Source: Hypsibius dujardini (taxonomy: Eukaryota; Tardigrada; Eutardigrada; Parachela; Hypsibiidae). From it: a stretch of DNA of 21,257 bases. Under the pieces are notes generated by a model, which worked only from the letters and a program-made list of their open reading frames with translations, searched no databases and was not told where the DNA came from. Numbering within the stretch: the first letter of the stretch is position 1; each line of letters starts with the position of its first letter. The translations under genes were made by a program, and so were the position numbers. Positions 8,079 to 18,841 of this stretch are shown here, in pieces. The stretch is taken from assembly GCA_001579985.1 (NCBI GenBank), contig LRSR01004530.1:1-21257 (forward strand), written 5' to 3'.

Positions 8079-10699
8079 GTCTATATTAGCTATACATACC
8101 TCAGTTCGGCCTCCCTTTTCTCCATCTCCTTCAGCTCATCCGATATCTTCAACTTCGCTGACCGGTAGACCTTTTTCACCGTCACCTCTCTGTCAGCTTC
8201 CGTCTCGGTTACAGGCACACTACTACTCGGCACCACTCGCAGCGCCGAATAGTCCACATAAGAATCGTGCTGCGCGGCCGTCCCGTTGGAAAAGGCGCCG
8301 AACCCTCCGCCGCTCAGCGGGCTCAACGGCGACGAAGAAGATGCTGCATTAACCGATTTGCCTCGACTCGAAATGAACCGTTCCATCGTCATCGGGATCC
8401 GCATATTTGACGAAGGCGTGGCCATTAAACGAGCCGGCACTGTCGTTGCCTGTGTTTTCTGTACAGCCACCACAGCCACCTGTGTTTTCTGTACAGCCGG
8501 AGACGTGGGCGTGGCTTTGATCGGTTTAACGGAGAAGTTGGGCGAAGGGTGGTGCTCTTTTTCAGGCAGTGTCTGTGAAGGGTTCTCGAAGAAGGCTCGC
8601 TGTTGTTTGATGGTTGCCTTGGGCAAGACGGGGTCCGCCGTGGAGGAAGAAGACCCACTGAGCTGTGTGGCGACGCTGTCGTGCTCGTCGTTGAGGACGC
8701 TCTCATCGTCCGTTCGTTCTTCCGAGATGGATTGCACTCGACCGGCGCGTTTCAGGTCGAGTTCCCGTCGCTTTTGCTCCTCAATTTCCTGCTGGAGTCG
8801 CGTAGTTGCCAATACGCGTTGTGTGTTGCTATAGTGCGCCTGCTCGCCCGGAAGATGGGACCTGCAATCGTATAACGATATATCTATATAGATAAATAAA
8901 TTTCACGTTTGTATAATTTAAATATTTTCCCTACGGAAAAGTGTCTCTTAATTTTCGGTCAATTTGATCTGCTGTAAAAATAAATTCTTGCGGCAAGGAG
9001 GTTAATTATAATTATTATACTAACAGAATAATCCTTTTCGGTGTGATCGGTTTGTGTTTCTCCAGCTCGGCGGGACGGTTAGAGGGCGACCCGACGCCCT
9101 GCTGCAGTCGCAGCTCCTCCTCCCGCATCGCCGCAATCCGAATGTCTCGCTCGATGGGCGTCTCATCCACACGCACTCTAAATAAAACCAAAACCAAAGA
9201 CCAGTGTGTTTTTGTGCGCGGAAAAGAGTGATGGTACATGTATTGGAACAATAAGGAGGAACAAAGCCCAACAGAAACAAGACGGAGGTATTTTCATTAA
9301 AAACAAGCGCCACCCACAGGGGATGCTTTTCCTCACAAACGCCCACTTCCGGTTAAAACAATATTTTAATGTGGATTTTAAAATGGGCGGCAGCATTTGC
9401 CATCTCTCTTCTGGCTACTTAGCTCTCTTGCTAATTTGTTATAACAAAAGATGTGAAGCAAGTATGAAAAGTAATTAAATTCTATATTAATAAGCCTCCG
9501 AATTCATACCTGACAGCTGGCAGCGGAGGTGCGTGAGATGCATCAGGGCACTTCCGGACAGACTGGTTGACCACAGGAACCACCCCCACGACGGACGCTG
9601 GTTCCGGTGAGGTCTCCACCGGCAGTGGTGATTCTGATTGTGTTTCCGCCACACTCGCAGGCAGCGGAGAGGAAACGGATTCCTCAACGGGCGAGGCACT
9701 CCGCAAAGACGACGCGCCAGCTACGCTGCTGCCGGTGTCGAAGCTGCCCACACTGCTGCCGGCGGCATGGGCCTCCCCCTCGTCGTCGTCGTCGTCATTG
9801 TCCTTGGAGCTGTTGTTACTGGCGTAACCGCTAGTGTCACCCAAGTGCCCATCAGTCATGCTGAGGCTGGCGGATAGATCTTGAGCAGCAACCGTCAGGT
9901 CCGTTGTGGCAGCCACTGCCACCCTCATCACGCCAACGATGTCAGTGGAAGAGCTGTCACGATTTGAGCCGGTGAGGCTGGCGGACTCGGACGGCGTGGG
10001 AGAACTGGTTCCTGAGCTCACCGCTGAGGAACCTAATTCCTCAAGTGGATAACAGTCCTCCAGTGGATAATTCTAGAGATACAACAGTTTTACACATTTG
10101 TCTGTGCGTGTCTGTCTGCCTATCTGTGCGTGTCTGTCTGCCTATCTGTATGTCTATGTGTCTGTCTGTGTGTCTGTGTGTCTGTTTGTCTGTGTGTCTG
10201 TGTGTCTGTGTGTCTGTCTGAATGTCTGTCTGTCTGTCTGTATGTTTGTCTCTCCGCCTGCCCGCCTGCCTGGCTGCCTGCCTGATTCTCACCCCGCCCG
10301 TCATCAACAAACGCTGCCTTGTTCCCATGTCTGCCTGTCTCCTTACCTTTTTGTCTTTCAACATTTCCGTCTGGCATGCTTATTATGGGCTTATCTGCTA
10401 TTTCTTTCCCCTTTGTGTGCAGTTGAGGCCACATGCCGCATAAAGAAATTGTTATAATCAATTCGAAAGCGCACCTCGGTTTGTTGATCGTGCGGACCAA
10501 TTTTTCGGTCATATTCCAATGCAAACACATCATGCTCGACAGGGTGGTGCAGTTCCACTTCCACCAGTCGCTCAAAGCTCTGATGATGTTTCTCAAGTTT
10601 CCCCGCCGACGACGCTGAGTCCCTTCGAGAAGCAATGTCCGGTATAGCCAGCGTCGGGCTCTCACTGTCATGGGATAGATAAGCGTAATAGTCATCCAT
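7788..10699 (-). CDS. Probable MISP/AKAP2-family cytoskeletal adaptor (five exons)
   Basis: Exons in order: 10699-10475, 10072-9510, 9177-9025, 8861-8100, 7944-7788. Lengths 225, 563, 153, 762 and 157 nt keep one frame, giving about 619 residues. Residues 76-262 are Ser/Ala/Pro-rich with a run of five Asp. ETPIERDIR (268-276) and LQQEIEEQKRRELDLKRAG (336-354) resemble the two helical blocks of the AKAP2/MISP C-terminal domain. That family binds actin and, in AKAP2, protein kinase A regulatory subunits. SAKLKISDELKEMEKREAELR near the end looks like a third coiled segment. The ATG at 10699 was chosen because an in-frame TGA lies shortly upstream and an acceptor-like site at 10744-10745 suggests a 5' UTR exon. 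The last exon is the least certain: good acceptor, open for 51 codons, but no recognised homology. The family call rests on short motifs; the kinase-anchoring role is unproven. Confidence 0.65.
7989..8085. repeat. (CTGT)n array in MISP-like intron 4
   Basis: CTGT with some CTGTGTGT units, about 97 bp of the 155-bp intron 8099-7945. Without it the intron would be near 60 bp. Confidence 0.95.
8450..8499. repeat. In-frame 30-bp tandem duplication in MISP-like exon 4
   Basis: CCTGTGTTTTCTGTACAGCC occurs at 8450-8469 and again at 8480-8499. In the protein this gives AVQKTQ twice, separated by a few Val and Ala residues. The 30-bp period keeps the frame. Confidence 0.9.
10099..10275. repeat. (CTGT/CTGTGTGT)n array in MISP-like intron 1
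   Basis: CTGT mixed with the octamer CTGTGTGT and CTGC variants, inside the 402-bp intron 10474-10073. Confidence 0.94.
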
Positions 10700-10848
10700 G
10701 ATACTCGAAAAGGTGCAATTTCACCAATCGCGCCAATAACGATCTGAAAACTGCAAAACAAAACCGTTAAACACAATGCCAAGTTCGAAATCTCAGTATC
10801 AATTGGTACGTGCAAACTAAGGAATCATGCTGAGTAATTGATCATATC

Positions 10849-11170
10849 CTGACTGACTGCCTATTCGGCTGCCTTGTTTGCCTGCCCATCTTTCTGTGTG
10901 TGTCTGTGTGATTGTATAGCCGTATGTCTGTCTGGGTGTCTGTGTGTCTGTGTGTCTGTGTGTGTGTCTGTGTGTCTGTGTGTCTGTCTGTGTGATTATA
11001 TAGCCGTATGTCTGTCTGTTTGTCTGTCTGTGTGATTATATAGCCGTATGTCTGTCTGTTTGTCTGTCTGTGTGTCTGTCTGTGTGTCTGTCTGTGTGTC
11101 TGTGTGTCTGTATGTTTGTTTGTCTGCTTGTTTGTCTGTCTGTCTGTTTGTGTGCCTGCCCTGTCTGCCG
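10849..11170. repeat. (CTGT/GTGT)n array with 40-bp higher-order units
   Basis: CTGTGTGT-type repeat upstream of the MISP-like gene. A block beginning TGTGATTATATAGCCGTATG occurs at 10991 and 11031 (40-bp period), with a diverged copy near 10908. Non-repeat DNA is thus being copied along with the microsatellite. Confidence 0.93.
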
Positions 11171-11892
11171 GCCGGGTTGCCTGCTATCTAGCCCGAGTAA
11201 CAAAAACCAATATAATGGCCGTGATTTTTCCATACATCGAGACGAGACCTTGACACTCGATGGCTTCTCATTAAGGCAAACAGAAGGGCCTAGTCACAAC
11301 TGTCCATCATCAAAAGAACATACCTCTCCTGGTTTGAGCATTCAAATTAAAACGATAAAAACGCTAGTTAAAGGCCTTACCTTTGTGAGTTCAGTTGGTT
11401 TGCCTAACAAATTCAATAGACATAAATCACTTTCCGCGAAGAATCGTTCCGGTCTAGAACCAACTCGTGGGAGGCTGATTGGAGACTCCAGACAGGTACT
11501 GTACGCTCACGGTGAGCGTTGAGATATGCCGCTTCACGGATGAAGTGAGACTTCGACCTGCAAATGATAACACGCACACTTCCGTTCGCGCGGGATCGAT
11601 TGAGAGGGCCAAGTCATTATAAATACGTTCGAAAAACAATGGCCCAGACAAACAAGAATCCCTAGTACCCACACCGGTCGGTCGCCCTGTTCGTCTTTGA
11701 GCGCAGACTGTGGGCAGAGGAAACACTTTCCGTTTCAGTACATTAAAACAAGTGAACCGGTTGCAAAGGTGCTCAAATGGGGCGGGAAAGAAAAGCCATA
11801 ACTTTTTTGTGGCTGATGAGATTACAAGCGTATCGGTGGAGACACGGCTCGAGGGAAGTACAAGCGAAGACCCGAGCCGTTCGGAAGTTTAA
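11171..11892. other. Intergenic stretch, no supported gene
   Basis: Upstream of the MISP-like gene. Open frames of about 90-107 codons exist on both strands, but neither shows a recognisable domain or splice context. A near-perfect palindrome lies at 11503-11519 (ACGCTCAC, one base, GTGAGCGT). It could hold a 5' UTR exon of the MISP-like gene. Confidence 0.4.
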
Positions 11893-11899
11893 GACAGAA

Positions 11900-11938
<39 letters not shown>

Positions 11939-12058
11939 TACACAGACACACAGACACACAGACACACAGACACACAGACACACAGACACACACAGACACA
12001 CAGACACAGACAGACACAGACACACACACACAGACACACAGACACACAGACAGATAAG
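11893..12058. repeat. (ACAG/ACAC)n array, intergenic
   Basis: ACAG units pass into alternating ACAGACAC and ACACAC units. The orientation is opposite to the CTGT array at 10849-11170, so a transcript crossing both could pair with itself. Confidence 0.94.
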
Positions 12059-13308
12059 CAGAATGGAGAGACCTGCATCATATATGCTGAAGACCCATAA
12101 GACCTCGAACCAGCTGGACAATAGTACTGATCGGCGCTAATGCGAGCCCCAGAAACAGTAACGAACCTCTGACGGAAGGGTTGGTGTTAGATCCCGATAG
12201 TTCGCACTTTCGCAGGCGTAATTGGTCCAGACACCATCCCTCTCACGGCTTCACACTATAGCACGCTGCAGAGCCACAACAACTACGTACAAAAACCGCT
12301 TCGATTGAACGGAATGAACCTCGCGTGCCAGCCACCCGGATGATGAAACGTAAATCCGACTAGATTCCAGCACACTCTCGTAGGCATTCACAGCTGCGTG
12401 AGTATGTGTGTGTGCCACACCAGCCGTAGACGGAGGTCAAAGACGCAGCGTGTTTTCGGGGGTTGAAATTAAAGAAAAAAACACTGCCCAGTCTCACGGT
12501 CGCACTTAATCAGAGCCCGCCCTGGCCCCCTGCATGCTGATGGCATTTTTCTCTCTCTACACGTCCGTCCCCTTTCATGCCTGAGATGTACTGGTACAAC
12601 GCGTGAAGCTCCTCAGAGACATGCGAGCACCGCGTAGAAAGAGAGAGCTCTCACGGATGACTTACCAAGCCGGACTGGACGAGAAGCACCATTAACACAT
12701 CCTACATGGGGCACACATGCCGCTGCTCAGTAGATACTACAGGTAAATGTCTAATAAAGGCACAGGCAGGAACCAGGTAAATGTCTAATAAAGGCACAGG
12801 CAGGTATCAGGTGTATAAGGCACCGCTCAACCACAATCTAGAGCTCTTGTGTCTCATCCGAGTTACTGCACGCGCTCTTAAATCTCTCCTCGAGTTCTCT
12901 GATTGCATGAACACAGTATAGTGGCGCGGCATATGTGTAAAAGTGGCTGTGATGTGATGCACTTACCGCCCGCACAATTGCACCACTTTACACATTCTTA
13001 ACGACCATTTGTTTGACTTTTACTGTGTACCGCCTTGTTAAATGTTATCGGTGGACGACAACCCCCCCTTCCTTCGGGATGGCAATGCGTAATACTAATC
13101 AATAAAGGTAGAGCCAATTGCAGATGCTATGCATAGTACACTGTACACATACACATATTGAGTACTGTAATACCGTTCAAGCAAATAATATCGCGGTTAT
13201 AACTCTTCCGCAGACAATCCAGGAGGAACTTATTGACAGCAGCCTGCGACATGCCTGCTGCAAGTTCCATATTTTCAAGAGGAAGCAAAAGAGCAGGAGT
13301 AACTGTTT
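12059..13308. other. Intergenic stretch without a recognised gene
   Basis: About 1.25 kb lying 3' of PCID2 and 5' of the MISP-like gene. No open frame with protein-like composition, no tRNA and no mobile-element termini were recognised. The one clear structure is the 34-bp duplication at 12741-12808. A regulatory region, 3' UTR or non-coding RNA cannot be excluded. Confidence 0.4.
12741..12808. repeat. 34-bp tandem duplication, two copies
   Basis: Copies at 12741-12774 and 12775-12808 differ only at the last few bases. Each contains AGGTAAATG (donor-like on +) and AATAAA (polyadenylation-like on +). Confidence 0.9.
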
Positions 13309-13457
13309 AGTCTGTCTGTCGGCTTGTCTGTGTGTCTGTCCGCCTGTTTGTCTGTCTGTCTGTCTGTCGGCTTGTCTGTGTGTCTGTCCGCCTGTCTGTC
13401 TGTCTGTCTGTCTGTCAGCCTGTCTGTCTGTCTGTCTGTCTGCCTGTTTGTCTGTTA
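13309..13457. repeat. (CTGT)n array 3' of PCID2
   Basis: CTGT units with two copies of a block starting TCGGCTTGTCTGTGTGTC about 50 bp apart. It lies roughly 180 bp downstream of the PCID2 stop codon. Confidence 0.93.
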
Positions 13458-13634
13458 ATCAAAAGAATCTAGAAAAGGTGAATCAAAGCTTCCGCAATCG
13501 GTCAGTTCTTGTTCTCTCATGATTTTGAACCGGCGAGTACATGCGACGTTCGAAAAAGAGACAGAATTTCATCCATACAATCCAACCAAAATCGTGCAAG
13601 TGAGAACTGACAGGAGGGGGGACCATACGACATC

Positions 13635-13974
13635 CTATTCCGGAGCCTTTGATGCTTTCCTCAGCGACGGGAACGCACCCGTTTTCGCGACGACAATCTT
13701 CTTCAGCTGCCACGACACGTAGGCCTTGACGAGATCCTGCAGCAAAAAGGAACACGTTGCGGAAAACGAACCGGATACTGATACCGCAAAATAGAGCATA
13801 CCTCGCCGATGAGATTGACAATGATGCATTCCGCATCGGCGTCGCTGGGGTCTTCCCCGACGGGAGTTTTGTAGCCGGCCACCTTAAGAGCGACCGTTAC
13901 GTCGGTGATGGCAACAATGTGGTGATTTAAAGCGGCCAATCTGACAAGAACGAAAGACAAAGATATTTTGCTAG

Positions 13975-14018
<44 letters not shown>

Positions 14019-14672
14019 ATCTGTTCTGTCTGTCTGTCTGTCTGTATGCCTGTTCTGTCTGTCTGTCTGTCTGTCTGTATGCCTGTTCTGTTTGTCTGTC
14101 TGTCTGCCTGTCTGCCTGTCTGATTGTCGGTTTGCATGCCTGCCTGATATCTCTGGAGCCACAGTGATAGTGTAGCCAGGTTGTAAAGTAGACAAAACAA
14201 CTAGTACGTACAATTTGCGAAAGACGTGACGGAACATGACCAGGCGCAGGTTGTCAATAAGGTAGAAGATGCTCCATCGAATGAAGTCCCCCTCGAACCT
14301 ATCCTTGGACTGGTGGAAAAGCGTGACATCCGCCGACTGGAGAGCGCGAACAATATCCTGATACTGGTACAAGTCGTACTCTGTCAGTAATTTCGCTGAT
14401 GGCTTAATATCCTAAAACAAGAAAGGCAGATGGTTCAACAAATGATACAGTCTGGATGCGCAATGTCTGCCTGGAATATACATGCTTATTTTTAATGATT
14501 TTGTCCGTTTTCTTACATGTCAATTTTTCGGAATTCAACAATCTGATGTACGTCTGTCTGTTTGTCTGTCTGTCAATTTATTTACCTGCCTGCCTATTCG
14601 TTTGTCTGGCTGTCTGTCTGTCGATCTCCGTGTCTACCCAACTGCCTGCTTGTCTGGCTGTCTGTATGCCTC

Positions 14673-14719
<47 letters not shown>

Positions 14720-16386
14720 CCTGGCACAATGGTACTGCCTGGTCAGTTTGTCTTACCAATCGCAGGCGCAGTGGCACAAGTAAACGGAGGATGGACTTCA
14801 TGTTTGAAGCAAACTTTGGCGAACACCGTTGATACGCCAAAGTCAGCTTCTGCTCCGCCAAGACGTAGTCGCCCTCCACGACGGCCAGTTTCCCCGCAAA
14901 GTAAAAGTAAGTCACAACCTGGGATGCAGGGCAGCGATCGAGGATTTTGAGGTTATCGATGGTCCGGACGAGTGGCTTGCAGAGATTGGCTCGACCAGTC
15001 TGAAGTGAGGAGAAGGGATGCAGCGTTCAATTTTTATACACACGGCGATGACTACGCATTAAGGCATAACGACCGACGTACCCGAAAACACAGGCGGAAA
15101 AGCTGGTTGACCAACGGTACCAAGGCACGCTTTTTAGAATGTTCCTCTGATGCGCCTCTGGGATGAAAAAGAAAGAGAGAGCAGTTACTAATGCAGATCA
15201 TACAGAGACACACATCCCAGCGTACCGATAAACAAGCAGATGGGAAGAAACAAAGACAAACAGACAGGGGGGATAAACAGACATGTAAACCTGTAGAATG
15301 AGAGGTATAAATACAACTTACAAGGGCAGATAAGAAGGCAGATAGACAGGTTGAAATCGGGACAGCTAGACGACAAACAGGCAGACGGTAGGCAGACACG
15401 TTAGCGCGCAGATAAACAGACAGACAAAGAGATACACAAACAGATAGACAGACAGACAGACAAACAGACAAACAGATACACAGACAAACAGATACACAAA
15501 CAGACAGACAGACAGACAGATACACAGACAGACAGACAGACACACAGACAGACACACAGACACACAAACAGACACACAGACAAACAGACAAACAGATACA
15601 CAGACAAACAGATACACAAACAGACAGACAGACAGACAGATACACAGACAGACACACAGACACACAGACAGACACACAGACACACAAACAGACAGACAGA
15701 CAAACAGATACGCAGACAGACAAACAGACAAACCGAGACGGGCATATATGGTTGCATACTTTTCGGCTGCGCATGTCCGAACCAACTGCTGGATGCTGTT
15801 GAAGGCTCGGTCGATGGGTGTGACCTGGCCTTCCTGAGGTAATACGACATGGTTTTGTAGTTGATGAACCTGCGAGCACAAAGCAATTTGAGAGACAACT
15901 GTCCCACTCCCGACACATAAGCTGGGATGCAACGTGGTCAAGAATGAGGCAAACCTTGAGGGCCAGTGAGCTGAGATCCCGAGCGACAACAGTGATGGTG
16001 CTGAGGTACCAGGAAACGTCTTCATTCTTCAGCTTCGGCAGAGATGAAGCAACCACTCTGGGGAGGCCAAACAAAAAAATTAACAAAGAAAAACGGAGCA
16101 ATGCAACTAAATTGTTCCGACGATCCAGAGCAAACACGCCTAAAAAAGTGTCAAGCTATACACAATTAGACAATCACAGACAAATACCCCATGACTAAAA
16201 CCAATCTGGATGGGCAGAGAGACAGAGCCACGGGTAGACAAACAGAATGGGATACAGACAGGCGGACAAAGACGAACATACACGTAGAAAGACATACAGA
16301 CCGACAGAGACAGACAGTCAGACAGATAGTAAATATATATAGAAGACAGGCAGGCAGACAGGCAGACAAGCAGACAAGCAGGCAAG

Positions 16387-16437
<51 letters not shown>

Positions 16438-18080
16438 TCAGTGACAGGCGGACAGAAATAGACGAACATACAGACAGACAGACTGACAGAGACAGACATT
16501 CAGGCAGATAGTAAAATATATTGAAAAAACAGACAGACAGATTCCAGACCAAATAAACAGGTAGAGTAGCAAATTTGGCCAAGACAAGATACAACAACCA
16601 GGCAAATCGAGCAGCCCAACAACAGAGCAGACAGGCATGAAACTCCAGAGAGGCATAAAAGAATACTCAAGACAATATTACGGTAAGGAAATCAATCAAT
16701 CAATCGATCTATCACTTACTTGGACATCTCCTCCTGATACTGTAACGCCATCAAGAGATCTTCCCGGTTGAGGTAGAACAAGCACTTCAAGTGGCAGGCA
16801 ATCAAGTTCAAATACTCCGTAGGGAGCTCATCCGACAACTGCAACAGATCCGCCGGCTCCGGTGAAGACTCCCGATCGGAATGGCAGAGAGAAGTCAAGA
16901 GGAGCCGGTCCGCGTGCTCATCCCGAAGCGAAAGGCAATCCTGACAAAAATGTAATATCAAAGTAGATTGCACGGAGGAAAGTGAAAATATATTTGGCTT
17001 ACCGCGAACTGATCGCCGTTGAACTGCTGAAACGCCGAGAGAATCTACGAGAAGAAAGATAAATTTACTGCTGATCAATCAATCAATCTATCGACTAAAT
17101 GAGCTTTGCTTATATAATTCAATCAATCAATCTATTGAATGAATCTTGTTCACATAGTTCAGCCAATCAATACATCAATCAATCAATGAGACAATCGACA
17201 AAATACCGACGCTATGGTTCAGATGGCAACCGAAAACATGCCTCGGTTCAACTTTTTCAGATCGATTTCCGCAATAAATTTTAAAAAACTGAAATCAAAG
17301 GCATCGATGAATTCGTGAAGGGGAATTGAACAGGAAGTCGAGATGCCACAACCAACCAACCAATCAATCAACTGATCAGACGAGGTTATGATTTTAATCA
17401 TAGTTCAGCCAATTAATACATCAATCAATGAAATGGTAAGCAAGATGCCCACGCTGTAGCTTGCAGAGCAACCGAAAACATGGCTCGGTTCAAATCTTTA
17501 AAATTATATTTTGCAATAAATTTAAATCAAATTTAAATCATATGCGTCGGTGAATTCGTGAGGGGAAATAGATCCTGAATCAGAGATGCCATACTACCAG
17601 AATCAATCAATCAATCGATGGATTTCTTACCGACGTCCACGATAATAAAGTAATCAATCAATCAATCCATCGATGGATTTTCTTGCTGACGTCCACGATA
17701 ATAAAGCAATCAATCAATCAATCGATGGATTTTCTTAGCGAGGTCCACGATAATAAAGCAATCAATCAATCAATCGATGGATTTTCTTAGCGACGTCCAC
17801 GATAATAAAGCAATCAATCAATTAATCAATCGATGCTAGGAGATGGGAAAACGAAAAACATCGGCTTCCCCGGTGAAAGCGGTTTCCAAGCTAAACTTTC
17901 ACCCCGCTCAACGCAGCAAAAATTGACTGACCATTACTAATGTTTTTGGGAAATTTGTATAAAAACGAGCTGGAAGATTTTATTTACATCTTGAACGTAG
18001 ATGTCAAGCGGGTCCACCTCGCCGGAAAATTTTCCTCCTGATCCATGAGCTCCCAGACGATTTCTCCGAAAGGCAGCCAT
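13635..18080 (-). CDS. PCID2: PCID2, PCI-domain subunit of TREX-2 (complete, 10 exons)
   Basis: Animal counterpart of yeast Thp1; with GANP and DSS1 it forms TREX-2, which links transcription to mRNA export at nuclear pores. Exons in order: 18080-17988, 17044-17003, 16940-16720, 16057-15955, 15869-15760, 15157-15082, 14999-14757, 14411-14212, 13940-13802, 13736-13635. They total 1329 nt in one frame, giving 442 residues. Anchors: [17 protein letters not shown] near the start, [19 protein letters not shown] and [11 protein letters not shown] in the middle, [17 protein letters not shown], and the winged-helix part of the PCI domain ([19 protein letters not shown] to [11 protein letters not shown]), ending [12 protein letters not shown]. 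The last segment fits the RNA-binding tail of PCID2. The N-terminus is about 20 residues longer than human and basic ([18 protein letters not shown]). For exon 8 the GTACGT donor was chosen because it alone keeps frame and family spacing. Introns are 62-85 bp or 271-943 bp. Confidence 0.94.
13975..14140. repeat. (CTGT)n array in PCID2 intron 8
   Basis: CTGT array with a TCTGTATGCCTGTTCTG block duplicated near 14040-14090. It makes up over half of the 271-bp intron and reads ACAG in the transcript. Confidence 0.95.
14550..14722. repeat. (CTGT)n array in PCID2 intron 7
   Basis: CTGT units, pure from about 14673 to 14719, in the 345-bp intron. It reads ACAG in the transcript. Confidence 0.95.
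15370..15736. repeat. (ACAG)n array with 120-bp higher-order repeat, PCID2 intron 5
   Basis: ACAG, ACAA and ACAC units. The block 15481-15600 is repeated at 15601-15720, nearly identical over its first 100 bp. The whole microsatellite block therefore duplicated as one unit. The intron is 602 bp, and the array reads CUGU in the transcript. Confidence 0.95.
16250..16545. repeat. (ACAG)n array with pure (CAGG)n core, PCID2 intron 3
   Basis: ACAG units flank a CAGG-rich run at 16345-16437. Similar blocks with GACAGATAGTAAATATAT occur on both sides (near 16321 and 16503), pointing to a duplication around the core. The intron is 662 bp. Confidence 0.94.
16689..16708. repeat. (AATC)n run beside the PCID2 exon 3 donor
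   Basis: Five AATC-type units ending 12 bp from the exon 3 boundary at 16720; reads ATTG in the transcript. Confidence 0.9.
17153..17600. repeat. Diverged direct duplication in PCID2 intron 1
   Basis: Two copies, about 17153-17375 and 17399-17600, start with CATAGTTCAGCCAAT and share AACCGAAAACATG, CTCGGTTCAA, GCAATAAATTT, GAATTCGTGA and AGAGATGCCA-like blocks in the same order. The offset is 246 bp at the start. Both are rich in CAAT runs. No open frame or transposon ends are evident. Confidence 0.85.
17601..17835. repeat. 52-56-bp minisatellite, four copies, PCID2 intron 1
   Basis: The block CGACGTCCACGATAATAAAG starts at 17631 and recurs (with single changes) at about 17687, 17739 and 17791, separated by CAATCAATCAATCGATGG-type spacers. 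The last two periods are 52 bp and the first is 56 bp. Confidence 0.93.
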
Positions 18081-18841
18081 TTTTTCTTCGTATATAAAAG
18101 AAAAATAAAATGAACGAATTGGCTTTAAATTGAGTGAAAATTCAAATAAAAAATGGATGAGAAGCTTGAATGCTATTCGAGTAAACACGTGGCAGAAACT
18201 TTGGATGAACTGAGTTAAGCCATGTGACTGTTTCATTGCATAGCTTTATACACAGACCGAGTTAAATAGCTTAACTCGGCTAGTGCACGTCTTTTGTCAC
18301 GTGCGTACAGAAAGGGAAACCGCCTAATGAAAGGCGCTCATCGACGCTTAAGCAAGATATCCTCCGTGTTCTTCCGTGTTGGGTTGGTTATTAATCATCT
18401 TGCGGAAACTACCAAATGATTCGTTAGCAATTGAATCCTCCCTTTTCAGAATAATATAAACAGGGATTCTGCCTAATGAAAATTGGTAAATCTTTAGTTT
18501 GTTATTGGTTGTTTTGAGAGCCTCTAAGCGTTAAACTCATTCTCACATAAAGAAAAAATGCGATTAGCGTTATAAAAACATGTAATAAATAACATGTCTG
18601 AAATTATTTAAATCCAAAATAAATACTATTTTTGAATGCAGCTTACTTTTGGCAGTTTCCTCTTCATTGTTTTAGATTGATTTCAACACAGAGCGTCACA
18701 AGTCGGTGCACGGCGTCTCGACCAATCACACCACCGCTGCGTTGCCGGCCGACACGCCCCCGAAAACGTGAAACATCAGCAAACAGTTTCTCTTCATTTC
18801 CGCAAGAACCTTCCCCTTCCCTCTGTCACTTCCCATCCTCG
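18081..18841. promoter_or_regulatory. Divergent promoter region between PCID2 and pyrophosphatase
   Basis: About 760 bp separate two start codons facing away from each other. It contains two CACGTG E-boxes (18186-18191 and 18298-18303), a CCAAT box at 18722-18726 about 116 bp before the pyrophosphatase ATG, a GC-box-like ACGCCCCCG near 18754, and the hairpin listed at 18257. The part nearest PCID2 is AT-rich. Shared control is inferred from the arrangement only. Confidence 0.5.
18257..18279. repeat. Inverted repeat, 9-bp arms
   Basis: CCGAGTTAA, five bases, TTAACTCGG. A related GAGTTAAG lies 46 bp to the left. It sits between the two E-boxes of the divergent promoter; it could be a dimeric protein site or chance. 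Confidence 0.6.

Noticed and set aside
7771-8352. 193-codon open frame on the + strand with a hydrophobic start
   Set aside because: It runs antisense through two exons and a CTGT-filled intron of the MISP-like gene; half of it is repeat.
8286-8834. 182-codon open frame on the + strand
   Set aside because: It is the antisense shadow of the 762-nt exon of the MISP-like gene, which joins in frame with its neighbours.
6858-10699. 6PGD and the MISP-like gene as an operon with trans-splicing
   Set aside because: The stop-to-start distance is about 930 bp with promoter-like motifs between, which does not suggest polycistronic processing; no spliced-leader sequence was seen.
11070-11522. Open frame running from a CTGT array into unique sequence on the + strand
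   Set aside because: The start is repeat and the unique part (about 107 codons) shows no recognisable motif or splice support.
18080-18237. Upstream in-frame ATG at 18236 as the PCID2 start
   Set aside because: It would add about 50 Phe- and Leu-rich residues from AT-rich DNA with no family match; the ATG at 18080 fits the family better, though the upstream start is not formally excluded.
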